Assembly (NCBI GenBank): GCA_900635465.1
Contig: LR134135.1
Location: forward strand, 1,984,001-2,048,000
Length of the DNA stretch: 64,000 nt
From: Lelliottia amnigena
GTDB taxonomy: Bacteria; Pseudomonadota; Gammaproteobacteria; Enterobacterales; Enterobacteriaceae
Direction: 5' to 3'
Of this stretch, positions 18,829 through 28,364 are shown in pieces. Each line of letters opens with the position of its first letter. Position 1 is the first letter of the stretch. The notes beneath the pieces are model-generated. The model ran no database searches, was not told where the DNA came from, and saw only the letters and a list, made by a program, of their open reading frames with translations. Position numbers and translations under genes: made by a program.

Positions 18829-19575
18829 TCAACCGCGATGCACGTTTAGACCCGCAAAGCTCTGACTGACAGGCATCATTTCGACCGTATTGATATTGAC
18901 GTGTTTTGGCAGTGTAGCTACCCACCAGACCGTTTCGGTGACGTCTTCGGCGCTCAGCGCTTCGGTGTTCTCATAGGTTTTGCCTGCTTTCGCATCATCA
19001 CCTTTGAAACGCACGTTAGAGAACTCGGTACCGCCCACCAGGCCCGGCTCAATGTCCGTGACGCGAATAGCGGTGCCATGCAAATCGGTACGCAGATTCA
19101 GGCTGAACTGACGAACGAACGCTTTCGTCGCGCCATAGACGTTACCGCCCGCGTAAGGCCAGCTACCCGCGGTGGAGCCGATATTGATAATGTGACCACG
19201 GTTGCGCTCGACCATTCCCGGCAGAACGGCACGTGTCATATACACCAGCCCTTTGTTGTTGGTGTCGATCATATTTTCCCAGTCTTCAACGCTGGCTTTG
19301 TGCGCGGGCTCCATGCCTAGCGCCAGACCGGCGTTATTGACCAGCACGTCGATAGCACGCCATTCGGCAGGCAGATTCGCCATCATTTCTTCGATTGCAG
19401 CGCGATTACGCACGTCGAGCTGAGCAGTCAAAATACTGTCGCCCAACTCGTCTTTCAGCTCCTGTAAACGCTCCTGACGACGGCCGGTTGCAATCACTTT
19501 GTGTCCATTGGCGACGAAACGACGCGTGATGCTTTCACCAAAACCTGCCGTTGCCCCGGTAACTAAAATAATCAT
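18829..19575 (-). CDS. ydfG: YdfG, NADP-dependent 3-hydroxy acid / malonic semialdehyde reductase
   Basis: The 248-residue short-chain dehydrogenase has the cofactor motif TGATAGFGESI at residues 6-16 and the active site with Ser in INIGSTAGSWPYAGG and YGATK (Tyr/Lys). It oxidises L-allo-threonine and L-serine and reduces malonic semialdehyde; in the Rut pathway it backs up RutE. The start at 19575 was chosen for its GAGGAACAGTGAG ribosome site and match to E. coli. It is divergent from dcp. Confidence 0.95.
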   Translation of the reverse strand: MIILVTGATAGFGESITRRFVANGHKVIATGRRQERLQELKDELGDSILTAQLDVRNRAAIEEMMANLPAEWRAIDVLVNNAGLALGMEPAHKASVEDWENMIDTNNKGLVYMTRAVLPGMVERNRGHIINIGSTAGSWPYAGGNVYGATKAFVRQFSLNLRTDLHGTAIRVTDIEPGLVGGTEFSNVRFKGDDAKAGKTYENTEALSAEDVTETVWWVATLPKHVNINTVEMMPVSQSFAGLNVHRG

Positions 19576-19728
19576 CTCACTGTTCCTCAACGCTTTTTGT
19601 GTTGTATTACCATAGCACGCCCGTTGGCACGGCGTTAAGGCAACTTTTGTTACCCGACGTGTGCCAGGGATTGCAGCCCGCAGCGGCCTGTCTTACTCTG
19701 GGAAAATGATACTGCGCAGGAGTTAAAA

Positions 19729-21768
19729 ATGTCCGTTGCCAATCCGTTTTTTGAAGTCAGCTTGTTACCGTACCAGGCGCCTCGCTTTGATATTATTGAG
19801 GACAGCCACTATCGCCCGGCGTTTGATGAAGCGACGCGGCAGAAGCGGGCTGATATCGCCGCCATCATTGCAGAGTCTGCTGCGCCTGATTTCGCTAATA
19901 CCGTGCTGGCGCTGGAGAAAAGCGGCGTCATGCTTTCCCGCGTCAGCAGCGTATTTTTCGCGATGACGTCAGCCCATACCAACGATTATCTTCAGGAACT
20001 GGACGAGGCGTTTTCGACTGAACTGGCGGAATTATCCAATGATATTTGGTTGAATGACGCGTTGTTTTCCCGCGTCGAGGCCGTCTGGCAAGAGCGGGAA
20101 TCGCTGGACGGCGAATCGCGTCGCCTTGTCGAGCAGACCTATCAGCATTTTGTCCTGGCGGGCGCAAAGCTCAGTGAAGCGCAAAAATCAGAGCTCAAAG
20201 CGCTCAATACCGAGTCGGCGTCGTTGACCAGCCAGTTTAATCAACGTCTACTGGCTGCTGATAAAGCCGGAGGGCTGGTGGTGGATGATGTTCATCAGCT
20301 CGATGGATTATCGCCCGATGAAATCGCGTCTGCCGCACAGGCCGCCGCCGAAAAAGGGCTGGCCGATCGCTGGCTGATTCCCCTGCTGAATACCACTCAA
20401 CAGCCCGCGCTGTCAGCACTGCGCGATCGACAAACGCGCGAAAATCTGTTTAAGGCCGGTTGGTTGCGCACCCAAAAAGGCGATGAAAACGATACGCAGC
20501 ACATCGTTCGTCGGCTGGTGGCGTTACGCGCGCGCCAGGCGCAACTGCTGGGCTTTGACAATTACGCCAGCTGGAGCACCGCCGATCAAATGGCGAAAAC
20601 CCCCGAGGCGGCGCTGGCATTTATGCGCGGTATCGTTCCGGCAGCACGCGCTCGCGCCGAGCGGGAGCAGGCGGATATCCAAAACGTTATCAATGACGAA
20701 CAGGGCGGATTCAGCGTGCAGGCCTGGGACTGGGCCTATTACGCCGAACGCGTTCGTCTGGAAAAATACGCGCTGGATGAATCCCAAATCAAACCTTATT
20801 TAGCGCTTAACAGAGCGCTGGAAGAGGGGGTGTTTTGGGCTGCCAGTCAGCTTTTTGGCATCCGTTTTGTCGAGCGCTTTGATATTCCCGTATATCATCC
20901 GGACGTTCGCGTATGGGAAATAGTCGATCATAACGGTGAAGGTATGGCGCTGTTTTACGGCGATTTCTTCGCGCGTGATTCCAAAGGCGGCGGCGCCTGG
21001 ATGGGCAATTTCGTTGAGCAATCGCACGAATTTGCCGCCCGTCCTGTGATTTATAACGTCTGTAACTATCAAAAACCGGCTAACGGCCAGGTGGCGCTGC
21101 TTTCCTGGGACGATGTGATCACGCTGTTCCATGAATTTGGCCACACGCTGCACGGTCTGTTTGCCAACCAGCGTTTCGCTACGTTATCGGGGACCAATAC
21201 GCCGCGTGATTTCGTGGAGTTCCCGTCACAAATCAATGAACATTGGGCCAGCCATCCGCAGGTCTTCGCCCGATTTGCCCGGCACTATCAGACGGGGGAG
21301 CCGATGCCGGATGATCTGCGCGAGAAAATGCTTAACGCGACGCAGTTCAACAAAGGCTACGATATGACTGAACTGCTCAGCGCGGCGCTGCTGGATATGA
21401 GCTGGCATGCGATCGATGCGCAGGAAAACATCGAAAGTCTCGACACCTTCGAATCTGCCGCGTTGAAAAAAGAGGGGCTGGATCTGTCGGCCGTGCCACC
21501 GCGTTATCGCAGCAGTTATTTTGCCCATATTTTCGGCGGCGGCTACGCGGCAGGATATTACGCCTATCTGTGGACGCAAATGCTGGCCGACGACGGCTAT
21601 CAGTGGTTTGAAGAGCACGGCGGATTGACGCGTGAGAACGGGCAGAAATTCCGGGAAGCGATTTTGTCGCGTGGGAACAGCAGTGATTTAGCTGAACTTT
21701 ATCATGAGTGGCGTGGACACGATCCAAAACTTGAACCGATGCTGATCAATCGCGGGTTGAACGGTTAA
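19729..21768 (+). CDS. dcp: Peptidyl-dipeptidase Dcp
   Basis: The 679-residue M3-family zinc metallopeptidase removes C-terminal dipeptides from oligopeptides in the cytoplasm or periplasm. The zinc site HEFGHTLH begins at about residue 468, with the third ligand Glu in EFPSQINEHW about 27 residues on. Length and ends (start MSVANPFFEV, end LINRGLNG) match the family. A decayed second copy of its last ~210 bases lies about 4 kb downstream, beyond an inserted pair of genes. Confidence 0.96.
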   Translation: MSVANPFFEVSLLPYQAPRFDIIEDSHYRPAFDEATRQKRADIAAIIAESAAPDFANTVLALEKSGVMLSRVSSVFFAMTSAHTNDYLQELDEAFSTELAELSNDIWLNDALFSRVEAVWQERESLDGESRRLVEQTYQHFVLAGAKLSEAQKSELKALNTESASLTSQFNQRLLAADKAGGLVVDDVHQLDGLSPDEIASAAQAAAEKGLADRWLIPLLNTTQQPALSALRDRQTRENLFKAGWLRTQKGDENDTQHIVRRLVALRARQAQLLGFDNYASWSTADQMAKTPEAALAFMRGIVPAARARAEREQADIQNVINDEQGGFSVQAWDWAYYAERVRLEKYALDESQIKPYLALNRALEEGVFWAASQLFGIRFVERFDIPVYHPDVRVWEIVDHNGEGMALFYGDFFARDSKGGGAWMGNFVEQSHEFAARPVIYNVCNYQKPANGQVALLSWDDVITLFHEFGHTLHGLFANQRFATLSGTNTPRDFVEFPSQINEHWASHPQVFARFARHYQTGEPMPDDLREKMLNATQFNKGYDMTELLSAALLDMSWHAIDAQENIESLDTFESAALKKEGLDLSAVPPRYRSSYFAHIFGGGYAAGYYAYLWTQMLADDGYQWFEEHGGLTRENGQKFREAILSRGNSSDLAELYHEWRGHDPKLEPMLINRGLNG

Positions 21769-21790
21769 GCGTTTTTTATGCTGGATAAAG

Positions 21791-21815
21791 AACCGGGCGA
21801 GATGCCCGGTTTTTG
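21791..21815 (+). terminator. Rho-independent terminator of dcp
   Basis: AACCGGGC GAGA GCCCGGTTTTT starts about 23 bases after the dcp stop. A very similar stem (AACCGGG/CCCGGTT) follows the dcp remnant at 26161. Confidence 0.88.
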
Positions 21816-22291
21816 TCCATTTTTTTCTTCCCCAAAATCCTCCAAAATTCCCCCCCAAATGGATCCTTCACTTCTTCTAAATTTCTGTGGGGATTTTCTC
21901 CTTTGAGGCGTACCTGGGGAGCTGGCAGGGCAGTTGACTGGCAAAGATATCTACCTGGACGGAACTGCACCTGAGAACGCAGGATGTTGTTCTCAGAACT
22001 TATGCGGCGTAACGAGGGAAAATTTCGCTCTGATACTCAGGCGCAAAAATACATTCAGGGCACTTCCGGCACTGAAAGCGAAACCCGCGTTTGAACCGAG
22101 GTAGCAACCGTTACAGCCTGGAGGCGTACGTTTAGCACTGTACGTTTCGAGTTAACATTATGTTATAGATTCAGAGTTTCTGATCTTGCTAAGCAATAGT
22201 AAATCGAACAGAAATGCAAGGTTAGGCCCATTTTGCTACCCTGTAGGAGGTTACACCTCCCAAAAGGGTCGATAAATGGAATGTAAAAAAT
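21816..22291. other. Gene-free left part of the dcp-adjacent insert
   Basis: About 480 bases without a credible gene. It contains an 8-bp inverted repeat CTGAGAAC/GTTCTCAG (21971-21996), the short repeat GAGGCGTAC twice (about 21905 and 22120), and a stem GGAGGT TAC ACCTCC (22246-22260) about 30 bases before betT. It probably holds the betT promoter and the left junction of the insert. No att site or IS end is recognisable. Confidence 0.5.
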
Positions 22292-24289
22292 ATGAGTGAA
22301 ACTGAAACTATCCCAAAGCAGCCAAAAAGCCAGATTAACAAAGCAGTCTTCTTCACCTCTGCTTTGTTAATATTCCTTCTTGTCGCATTTGCCGCGATTT
22401 TCCCGGACGTTGCCGATAAAAATTTCAAACTTTTACAGCAAAATATCTTTGCCAATGCCAGCTGGTTTTACATCCTGGCCGTTGCGCTAATTTTACTGAG
22501 TGTGACGTTTTTGGGGTTGTCACGATATGGTGACATTAAGCTAGGACCCGACCATGCCCAGCCTGACTTTAGCTACCATTCCTGGTTTGCCATGTTATTT
22601 TCTGCAGGCATGGGGATAGGCTTAATGTTCTTTGGCGTGGCAGAGCCTGTGATGCACTATTTGTCACCCCCCGTAGGCACTCCCGAAACCGTTGCCGCAG
22701 CCAAGGAAGCGATGCGGTTGACGTTCTTCCACTGGGGACTTCACGCCTGGGCTATTTATGCCATTGTTGCGCTGATTCTGGCCTTTTTCAGCTATCGTCA
22801 CGGTCTCCCATTGACGCTTCGTTCGGCGCTTTATCCCATCATTGGGGAGAAAATATACGGTCCGATAGGCCATGCCGTGGATATTTTTGCCGTGATCGGT
22901 ACGGTTTTTGGCGTCGCAACATCGTTGGGTTACGGTGTATTGCAGGTTAACGCTGGGCTTAACCATCTGTTTGGTGTGCCTATCAATGAAACCGTGCAGG
23001 TCATACTGATCGTCGTTATTACCGGGCTGGCGACCATTTCAGTGGTGTCAGGCCTTGATAAAGGCATACGTATTCTCTCTGAACTCAATCTTGGACTGGC
23101 GGTTATTCTCCTGGCTCTGGTTATGTTGTTGGGCCCCACGGTGTTGCTTCTTAAATCCTTTGTGGAAAATACCGGTGGATATCTTTCTGAACTCGTGAGT
23201 AAAACGTTCAATCTCTACGCTTATGAGCCTAAATCAAGCAACTGGCTTGGTGGCTGGACATTATTGTACTGGGGATGGTGGTTATCATGGTCACCGTTTG
23301 TCGGCATGTTTATCGCCCGTGTTTCGCGCGGAAGAACAATTCGTGAATTTGTGACGGGGGTATTATTTGTTCCAGCAGGCTTCACGCTGCTGTGGATGAC
23401 CGTTTTTGGTAATAGTGCCATTTATCTCATTATGAACCAGGGCGCAACTGACCTCGCAAATACCGTACAACAGGATGTGGCGCTGGCCCTGTTTAATTTC
23501 CTTGAGCACTTTCCGTTCTCTTCAATTCTGTCGTTTATTGCAATGGCGATGGTTATTGTCTTCTTTGTGACCTCCGCTGACTCCGGAGCAATGGTTGTTG
23601 ACACCTTAGCCTCTGGTGGTGTGGCGAACACGCCTGTCTGGCAGCGTATATTCTGGGCATCATTGATGGGCATTGTCGCCATAGCCTTACTTCTGGCGGG
23701 AGGGCTGAGCGCGCTACAAACTGTCACTATCGCCAGTGCACTACCGTTCTCAGCGATCCTGCTTATCTCTATATACGGACTTCTGAAGGCGCTTCGTCGC
23801 GATTTAACCAAGCGCGAAAGTCTGAGCATGGCCACGATTGCTCCCACAGCGGCGCGCAATCCCATTCCATGGCAGCGTCGGCTGCGTAATATCGCATACC
23901 TGCCAAAACGCTCGCTCGTAAAACGTTTCATGGATGATGTCATTAAACCGGCTATGTCCCTGGTTCAGGAAGAACTGAATAAGCAGGGCACGTTAAGCCA
24001 CATTGGTGATGGAACAGATGATCGAATTCGTTTTGAGGTGGATTTAGGTAACGAGCTCAACTTCATCTATGAAGTGAGGCTCCGTGGCTATAACTCTCCC
24101 ACGTTCGCCCTGGCGGCTATGGACGCTGATGAGCACCAGGCTGAGCAACACCGTTACTACCGAGCTGAAGTGTATCTCAAAGAGGGTGGACAAGATTATG
24201 ATGTGATGGGCTGGAATCAGGAGCAGCTAATCAACGATATACTTGATCAGTATGAGAAACATCTTCACTTCCTGCATCTGGTTCGCTAG
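22292..24289 (+). CDS. BCCT-family choline/betaine transporter, BetT-like
   Basis: The 665-residue transporter has 12 membrane helices. The family signatures are intact: the glycine-rich stretch FSAGMGIGLMFFGVAEPV in helix 3 and the aromatic-rich YWGWWLSWSPFVGMFIAR in helix 8. A hydrophilic C-terminal tail of about 150 residues (from LTKRESLSM) matches BetT-type proteins that use it for osmotic control. It imports choline or a related quaternary amine with protons or Na+. No betA/betB/betI genes are nearby. The ribosome site is weak. It lies in an insert behind dcp. Confidence 0.88.
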   Translation: MSETETIPKQPKSQINKAVFFTSALLIFLLVAFAAIFPDVADKNFKLLQQNIFANASWFYILAVALILLSVTFLGLSRYGDIKLGPDHAQPDFSYHSWFAMLFSAGMGIGLMFFGVAEPVMHYLSPPVGTPETVAAAKEAMRLTFFHWGLHAWAIYAIVALILAFFSYRHGLPLTLRSALYPIIGEKIYGPIGHAVDIFAVIGTVFGVATSLGYGVLQVNAGLNHLFGVPINETVQVILIVVITGLATISVVSGLDKGIRILSELNLGLAVILLALVMLLGPTVLLLKSFVENTGGYLSELVSKTFNLYAYEPKSSNWLGGWTLLYWGWWLSWSPFVGMFIARVSRGRTIREFVTGVLFVPAGFTLLWMTVFGNSAIYLIMNQGATDLANTVQQDVALALFNFLEHFPFSSILSFIAMAMVIVFFVTSADSGAMVVDTLASGGVANTPVWQRIFWASLMGIVAIALLLAGGLSALQTVTIASALPFSAILLISIYGLLKALRRDLTKRESLSMATIAPTAARNPIPWQRRLRNIAYLPKRSLVKRFMDDVIKPAMSLVQEELNKQGTLSHIGDGTDDRIRFEVDLGNELNFIYEVRLRGYNSPTFALAAMDADEHQAEQHRYYRAEVYLKEGGQDYDVMGWNQEQLINDILDQYEKHLHFLHLVR

Positions 24290-24299
24290 TCCAGCGATG

Positions 24300-24324
24300 T
24301 GCCGCCCTTGTGGCGGCATTTTTT
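24300..24324 (+). terminator. Terminator after the BetT-like gene
   Basis: TGCCGCC / GGCGGCA stem (24300-24306, 24312-24318) followed by six T. It separates the transporter from the DUF2254 gene 30 bases later, so the latter probably has its own promoter or depends on read-through. Confidence 0.85.
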
Positions 24325-24354
24325 GTAATTAATGAATAGGATAAGGAGTTAATT

Positions 24355-25629
24355 ATGAATTCGCGCTGGAAGTGGATGCTGGCTCAGGTATTTAAAAAAC
24401 TCTGGTTCAGGGCGACGTTATTCGCCATCGCAGCGGTCTTTACGGCTCTGTTGTCCATCCTGTTCAAGTCGATGATCCCTGAGACGTTATCAGGGATAGT
24501 GGGGGCAGAAGCTGTAGACAACATACTTAATATTCTGGCTTCAAGTATGCTTGCCGTAACCACCTTTTCACTGAGTATTATGGTAGCGGCGTATGGATCA
24601 GCGACGACAAATGTTACTCCACGGGCAACCAGACTGGTTGTAGAGGACGTCACAACCCAAAACGTGCTGGCGACTTTTATTGGATCGTTCCTTTTTAGCC
24701 TGGTAGGGATCGTTGCTTTAAATATGGGAGCCTATGGGGAAAGGGGCAGGGTAATTTTATTTATAGTGACTTTAGTTGTCATTGCCCTGATTATTTTCAC
24801 TCTACTTCGCTGGATACAGCATTTAACGTCACTTGGTAGAGTAGGGGAAACGACGGCGAAAGTTGAACGCGCAGCGATTGAAACTATTATTGAGCGCGCT
24901 AAAAATCCTTACCTTGGATGTTTTCCCTGGCTTGATAATTCAGAACAGCCAAAGGGAACGACGGCCCTGTATCCGGACAGTATTGGGTATGTTGAATATA
25001 TTGATGTAAGCAAATTGAACAATCTACTTTTTGATAGCGGTGAGCATGTTTATCTTGTCGCCAGGCCTGGGAGTTTCATGCACCCTAGTCAGCCTGTGAT
25101 GTATATTACGAACAATGAATTGACCTCTCTTCATGCAAGTTTAATTGAGACGATCCACGTTTCGGATGTGCGTTCTTTTACCCAGGACCCGCGATTCTGT
25201 CTCTGTGTCATGGCAGAAATCGCCTGTCGCGCCCTTTCGCCAGCGGTCAACGATCCCGGAACAGCTATTGATGTGATTGGTCGCGGGGTAAGAGTGTTAT
25301 CTGTATACGCTCAGAACAAGGTAGATACGACAGATGTGAAATATCCTTACGTCCATATTGCACCACTTTTTGTTTGTGACATGCTAGAGGACTTTTTTTC
25401 GCCTATAGCGCGTGACGGTGCCGCTATGCGAGAAATACCAATTAGACTGATTAAGGGACTTTCAATGTTGAGTCATGGCTGGCCTGAGGAATTTGCCACT
25501 GCTGCTCGAGTTCTGGCTTGTGAGGTAAGAGAGTATATAGAAAAGGAAAACTATACGGCTTCAGATAAGGAACGCGTGCTGGCGGTATATTTTAATTTAT
25601 TCCCTGAGATTTATAATAAAGTTAACTGA
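24355..25629 (+). CDS. DUF2254 family membrane protein
   Basis: The 424-residue protein has four N-terminal membrane helices (residues about 15-150) and a long soluble C-terminal part. The family segment is TTFSLSIMVAAYGSATTNVTPR, given here as a position marker at residues about 76-97, and RALSPAVNDPGTAIDVIGR follows in the soluble part. The function of DUF2254 is not established. The start has a clear ATAAGGAGTT. It sits directly behind the BetT-like gene within the insert, so the two may act together in osmotic or envelope stress; that is inference from position only. Confidence 0.82.
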   Translation: MNSRWKWMLAQVFKKLWFRATLFAIAAVFTALLSILFKSMIPETLSGIVGAEAVDNILNILASSMLAVTTFSLSIMVAAYGSATTNVTPRATRLVVEDVTTQNVLATFIGSFLFSLVGIVALNMGAYGERGRVILFIVTLVVIALIIFTLLRWIQHLTSLGRVGETTAKVERAAIETIIERAKNPYLGCFPWLDNSEQPKGTTALYPDSIGYVEYIDVSKLNNLLFDSGEHVYLVARPGSFMHPSQPVMYITNNELTSLHASLIETIHVSDVRSFTQDPRFCLCVMAEIACRALSPAVNDPGTAIDVIGRGVRVLSVYAQNKVDTTDVKYPYVHIAPLFVCDMLEDFFSPIARDGAAMREIPIRLIKGLSMLSHGWPEEFATAARVLACEVREYIEKENYTASDKERVLAVYFNLFPEIYNKVN

Positions 25630-25703
25630 ATTGCAGGAAAACCTGCTCACTGTTTAAATATGAAAAACATCCGACTCTTTAATCCGTTAAAAGGGGGATA
25701 TTA

Positions 25704-25781
25704 ATGAGCACAATTAATGTCATCATTTTAAACGTCCTCGAAGAAGTAAGCGACCGTGTGCTATTTACTTTTGTTGGCTAA
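25704..25781 (+). CDS. Possible 25-residue small protein
   Basis: The short frame MSTINVIILNVLEEVSDRVL... has a strong ribosome site, AAAGGGGGA, five bases upstream. It may be a real small protein or the start of a truncated gene. It has no recognised relatives; the hydrophobic N-terminal half is short for a membrane segment. Supporting evidence is only the ribosome site. Confidence 0.25.
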   Translation: MSTINVIILNVLEEVSDRVLFTFVG

Positions 25782-25939
25782 CACAGAATAGTCGGGAAAT
25801 CAGATTATCCAACCATGAATTGTAATAGGGTTAACGTATTTTACTGTTTGACCGCAGGCTTGGCGCGAGCTTTTATCGCTGGATGTTTATCCCGCCACCC
25901 CGTCCCATAATCGCGGAACATAGGATCAATGCGTAGAGG

Positions 25940-26153
25940 TTCGTTGCGTTCGCTCTTTGGACGCAAATGCTGGCCGATGGCGGCTATCGGTGTGGTTTAA
26001 GCAGAACAGGGGATAAAGGCATGAAAATAGACAGAAATTCCGGCGATTTTATCACGCGGAAACAGTACTGATTTAGCTGAACTCTATCGCCAATGGCGCG
26101 GACACGATCCTATGAGTGAACTGTTGCTAAAAAATCGTGGACTGAGCGCGTAG
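25940..26153 (+). pseudogene. Decayed second copy of the dcp 3' end
   Basis: TGGACGCAAATGCTGGCCGA is shared with dcp near 21571, and ACAGTACTGATTTAGCTGAACT... followed by GCGCGGACACGATCC aligns to dcp at about 21675-21725. The end (AAATCGTGGACTGAGCGCGTAG) aligns with the codons for NRGLNG. Frameshifts and deletions prevent translation. It is followed by an AACCGGG/CCCGGTT terminator resembling that of dcp. Best read as the former dcp end, displaced when DNA entered at the end of the gene. Confidence 0.8.
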
Positions 26154-26160
26154 CAAAAGC

Positions 26161-26190
26161 AAAAAAAAACCGGGTGTTAGCCCGGTTTTT
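26161..26190. terminator. Bidirectional terminator between the dcp remnant and ldhA
   Basis: A8 then ACCGGG/CCCGGT with T5. It serves ldhA on the minus strand and formerly dcp on the plus strand. Confidence 0.88.
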
Positions 26191-26197
26191 AGTTAAA

Positions 26198-27187
26198 TTA
26201 TGCCAGCTCGTTCGGGCTGGTTTCGCCTTTTTCTAACTGCTGCAGGTTACCTAGCGTGGTTTCCGAAATGCTGATCAGCGCTTCGGCGGTTAAAAATGCC
26301 TGATGCCCGGTAAACAGCACGTTATGGCAGGCGGACAGACGGCGGAAAACGTCGTCCTGAATCACGTCGTTAGACTTGTCTTCAAAGAACAAATCGCGTT
26401 CGTTCTCATAAACGTCCATCCCCAGCGCGCCGATTTTTTGTGTTTTCAGCGCTTCGATGGCCGCCTGAGAATCAATCAGGGCACCACGGCTGGTGTTGAT
26501 GATCATCACACCGTCTTTCATCTGTTCGAACGCGCTTTCGTTCAGCAGATGATAGTTTTCCGGCGTCAGCGGACAGTGCAGAGAAATCACGTCCGACTCG
26601 GAGAACAGCGTTTGCAGATCGACGTACTCTACGCCCATCTCTAACGCAGCGGCGCTTGGGTACGGATCAAACGCCAGCAGGCGCATGCCGAAACCTTTAA
26701 GAATGCGCAGGGCGGCGATCCCAATTTTCCCCGTACCAATTACCCCGGCGGTTTTACCGTACATCGTGAAGCCGGTCAGGCCTTCGAGAGAGAAGTTCGC
26801 ATCGCGGGTACGCTGATAAGCGCGGTGAATACGACGGTTAAGCGACATCATCATCCCGATGGCATGTTCAGCTACCGCTTCTGGCGAATACGCCGGAACG
26901 CGTACCACCTTCAGACCCAGCTCTTTGGCGGCGTCCAAATCGACGTTATTGAAACCCGCACAGCGCAGAGCGATGTATTTCACGCCATGTTTTTTCAACT
27001 CTTCCAGAACCGGACGGCTACCGTCATCGTTCACAAAAATACAGACGGCTTCGCAGCCATGCGCAGTTTTGGCGGTCTTTTCGTTCAGCAGAAAGTCGAA
27101 AAATTCAAGTTCAAACCCGTAAGACTCGTTAACATGTTGCAGATACTTTTTATCGTACTGTTTCGTGCTATATACCGCGAGTTTCAT
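26198..27187 (-). CDS. ldhA: Fermentative D-lactate dehydrogenase LdhA
   Basis: The 329-residue NADH-dependent enzyme reduces pyruvate to D-lactate during fermentation. The D-2-hydroxyacid family motifs are intact: GVIGTGKIGIAALRIL for NAD, the Arg in INTSRGALID, the Glu in MDVYENERDLFFED and the His in FTGHQAFLTAEAL. Start MKLAVYSTKQYDKKYL as in E. coli. In E. coli ydbH starts divergently close by; here 5.6 kb of accessory DNA separates them. Confidence 0.97.
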   Translation of the reverse strand: MKLAVYSTKQYDKKYLQHVNESYGFELEFFDFLLNEKTAKTAHGCEAVCIFVNDDGSRPVLEELKKHGVKYIALRCAGFNNVDLDAAKELGLKVVRVPAYSPEAVAEHAIGMMMSLNRRIHRAYQRTRDANFSLEGLTGFTMYGKTAGVIGTGKIGIAALRILKGFGMRLLAFDPYPSAAALEMGVEYVDLQTLFSESDVISLHCPLTPENYHLLNESAFEQMKDGVMIINTSRGALIDSQAAIEALKTQKIGALGMDVYENERDLFFEDKSNDVIQDDVFRRLSACHNVLFTGHQAFLTAEALISISETTLGNLQQLEKGETSPNELA

Positions 27188-27686
27188 AAGACTTTCTCCA
27201 GTGATTTTATCTTCACGTTAGCATGATTAAAATGTACTTACAATTTCTTAAATAGTATTAATTTCAATAAGTTCAATAGAAAATATCCCTTTTACTCACT
27301 GAGGTTATGGACCTGTTTGAGCCTCCGATTCAGAGAGGGAGCAGTAAACTTCTGAGAGCAAAACAGTTGGCCAACTTACAGTATGGTAATAGCCCAGTAA
27401 TTGGAGATGATATTGATGTTAAAAAGGGGACCTGGGATGGTTAAATTCGCCCCTGATTCGTACAGAATGACCGCAGTGAAGAACTAAAATAAATCGCCAT
27501 TGAAATCGCCAGGACATCTTATTTCTATAAGATATTGAAAATAGGGAAAGTTGGGATGCGAATCACCGCGAAGCGCTTTAACCTGTCTATTGCATCCCAC
27601 GGTTGAACTCACCGCGCTTAGCAGACATGACTGAGATCCTGGCTGCCAACGTCATATAAAAGGCGATCGCCAGGGCCTCTGGCTTA
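27188..27686. other. Accessory DNA between ldhA and cat
   Basis: About 500 bases. It holds the ldhA promoter region, one possible 59-residue frame (27307-27486, listed separately) and otherwise no recognisable gene or repeat. Confidence 0.5.
27307..27486 (+). CDS. Possible 59-residue small protein
   Basis: The frame starts MDLFEPPIQRGSSKLL and ends DSYRMTAVKN. It has no signal peptide, membrane segment or cysteine and is moderately basic. GAGG lies only two bases before the ATG, so translation is doubtful, and it could be a piece of a longer lost gene. I do not recognise the family. Confidence 0.3.
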
Positions 27687-28364
27687 TCAACCGTTGATTT
27701 CCTCTGAATGGTGCAGCGAGCCATTACACATTTCCTGTAACTCATTGATCAGTCTTGCCACATGGAAACCATCGCACACGGAATGATGTACCAGAACAGC
27801 GAGAGGCAACAGTATTTTTCCATCTTGTGGGAAGTATTTCCCAAGAGTGAACATAGGAGAAAAAAAGTTCTTCATATTAGCAATATTAGTGTTAAAACTG
27901 GTAAAACTTACCCAAGGAATAGCCGATACAAAAAAGATATTTTCTCGAGACTCCTCCTTTGGCCAATAAGAAAGGTTATTACTGTAGCGTGCTACGTCTT
28001 CTGAATAAGCGTCCTGGAAGTGATCAATATTGCCATCATAGTGACTCCATAATGATGAAAAGGTCTCCGTTTCATTATGGAAAATTGTATAATTTGGATG
28101 AACTTCATCCCATATGACAAGCTCATTATTCTTTATAGCCATACGGAACTCCGCATGGCGGTTTACTACTTTGGCAAGGAGGAAAATAATAGTTGGGTAA
28201 AATTTCCAGCCAGCTTCCTTAATATTTTCTAGCAGCACGGTAATATCGAGCTGGACAGTTTGATTAAATGTACATTCAGCAAATGACTGAAATACCTCAA
28301 AATGCTCCTTCCTTGCCCAACGAGATAAGTCAACAGACGTATATTTTGGCGTTGTTGTATTCAT
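27687..28364 (-). CDS. Chloramphenicol O-acetyltransferase, type A (CatA-like)
   Basis: The 225-residue trimeric-type CAT acetylates chloramphenicol with acetyl-CoA. Key residues are present: catalytic His194 and Asp198 in HHSVCDGFH, the SFTSF serine at about residue 154-156, and the N-terminal [11 protein letters not shown]. By eye it is only about half identical to CatA1 from Tn9, so it is a divergent member. No transposase, integron or plasmid gene is adjacent. The DNA is AT-richer than the core genes. The start is preceded by AAAGGCTAAAAA. Confidence 0.92.
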   Translation of the reverse strand: MNTTTPKYTSVDLSRWARKEHFEVFQSFAECTFNQTVQLDITVLLENIKEAGWKFYPTIIFLLAKVVNRHAEFRMAIKNNELVIWDEVHPNYTIFHNETETFSSLWSHYDGNIDHFQDAYSEDVARYSNNLSYWPKEESRENIFFVSAIPWVSFTSFNTNIANMKNFFSPMFTLGKYFPQDGKILLPLAVLVHHSVCDGFHVARLINELQEMCNGSLHHSEEING

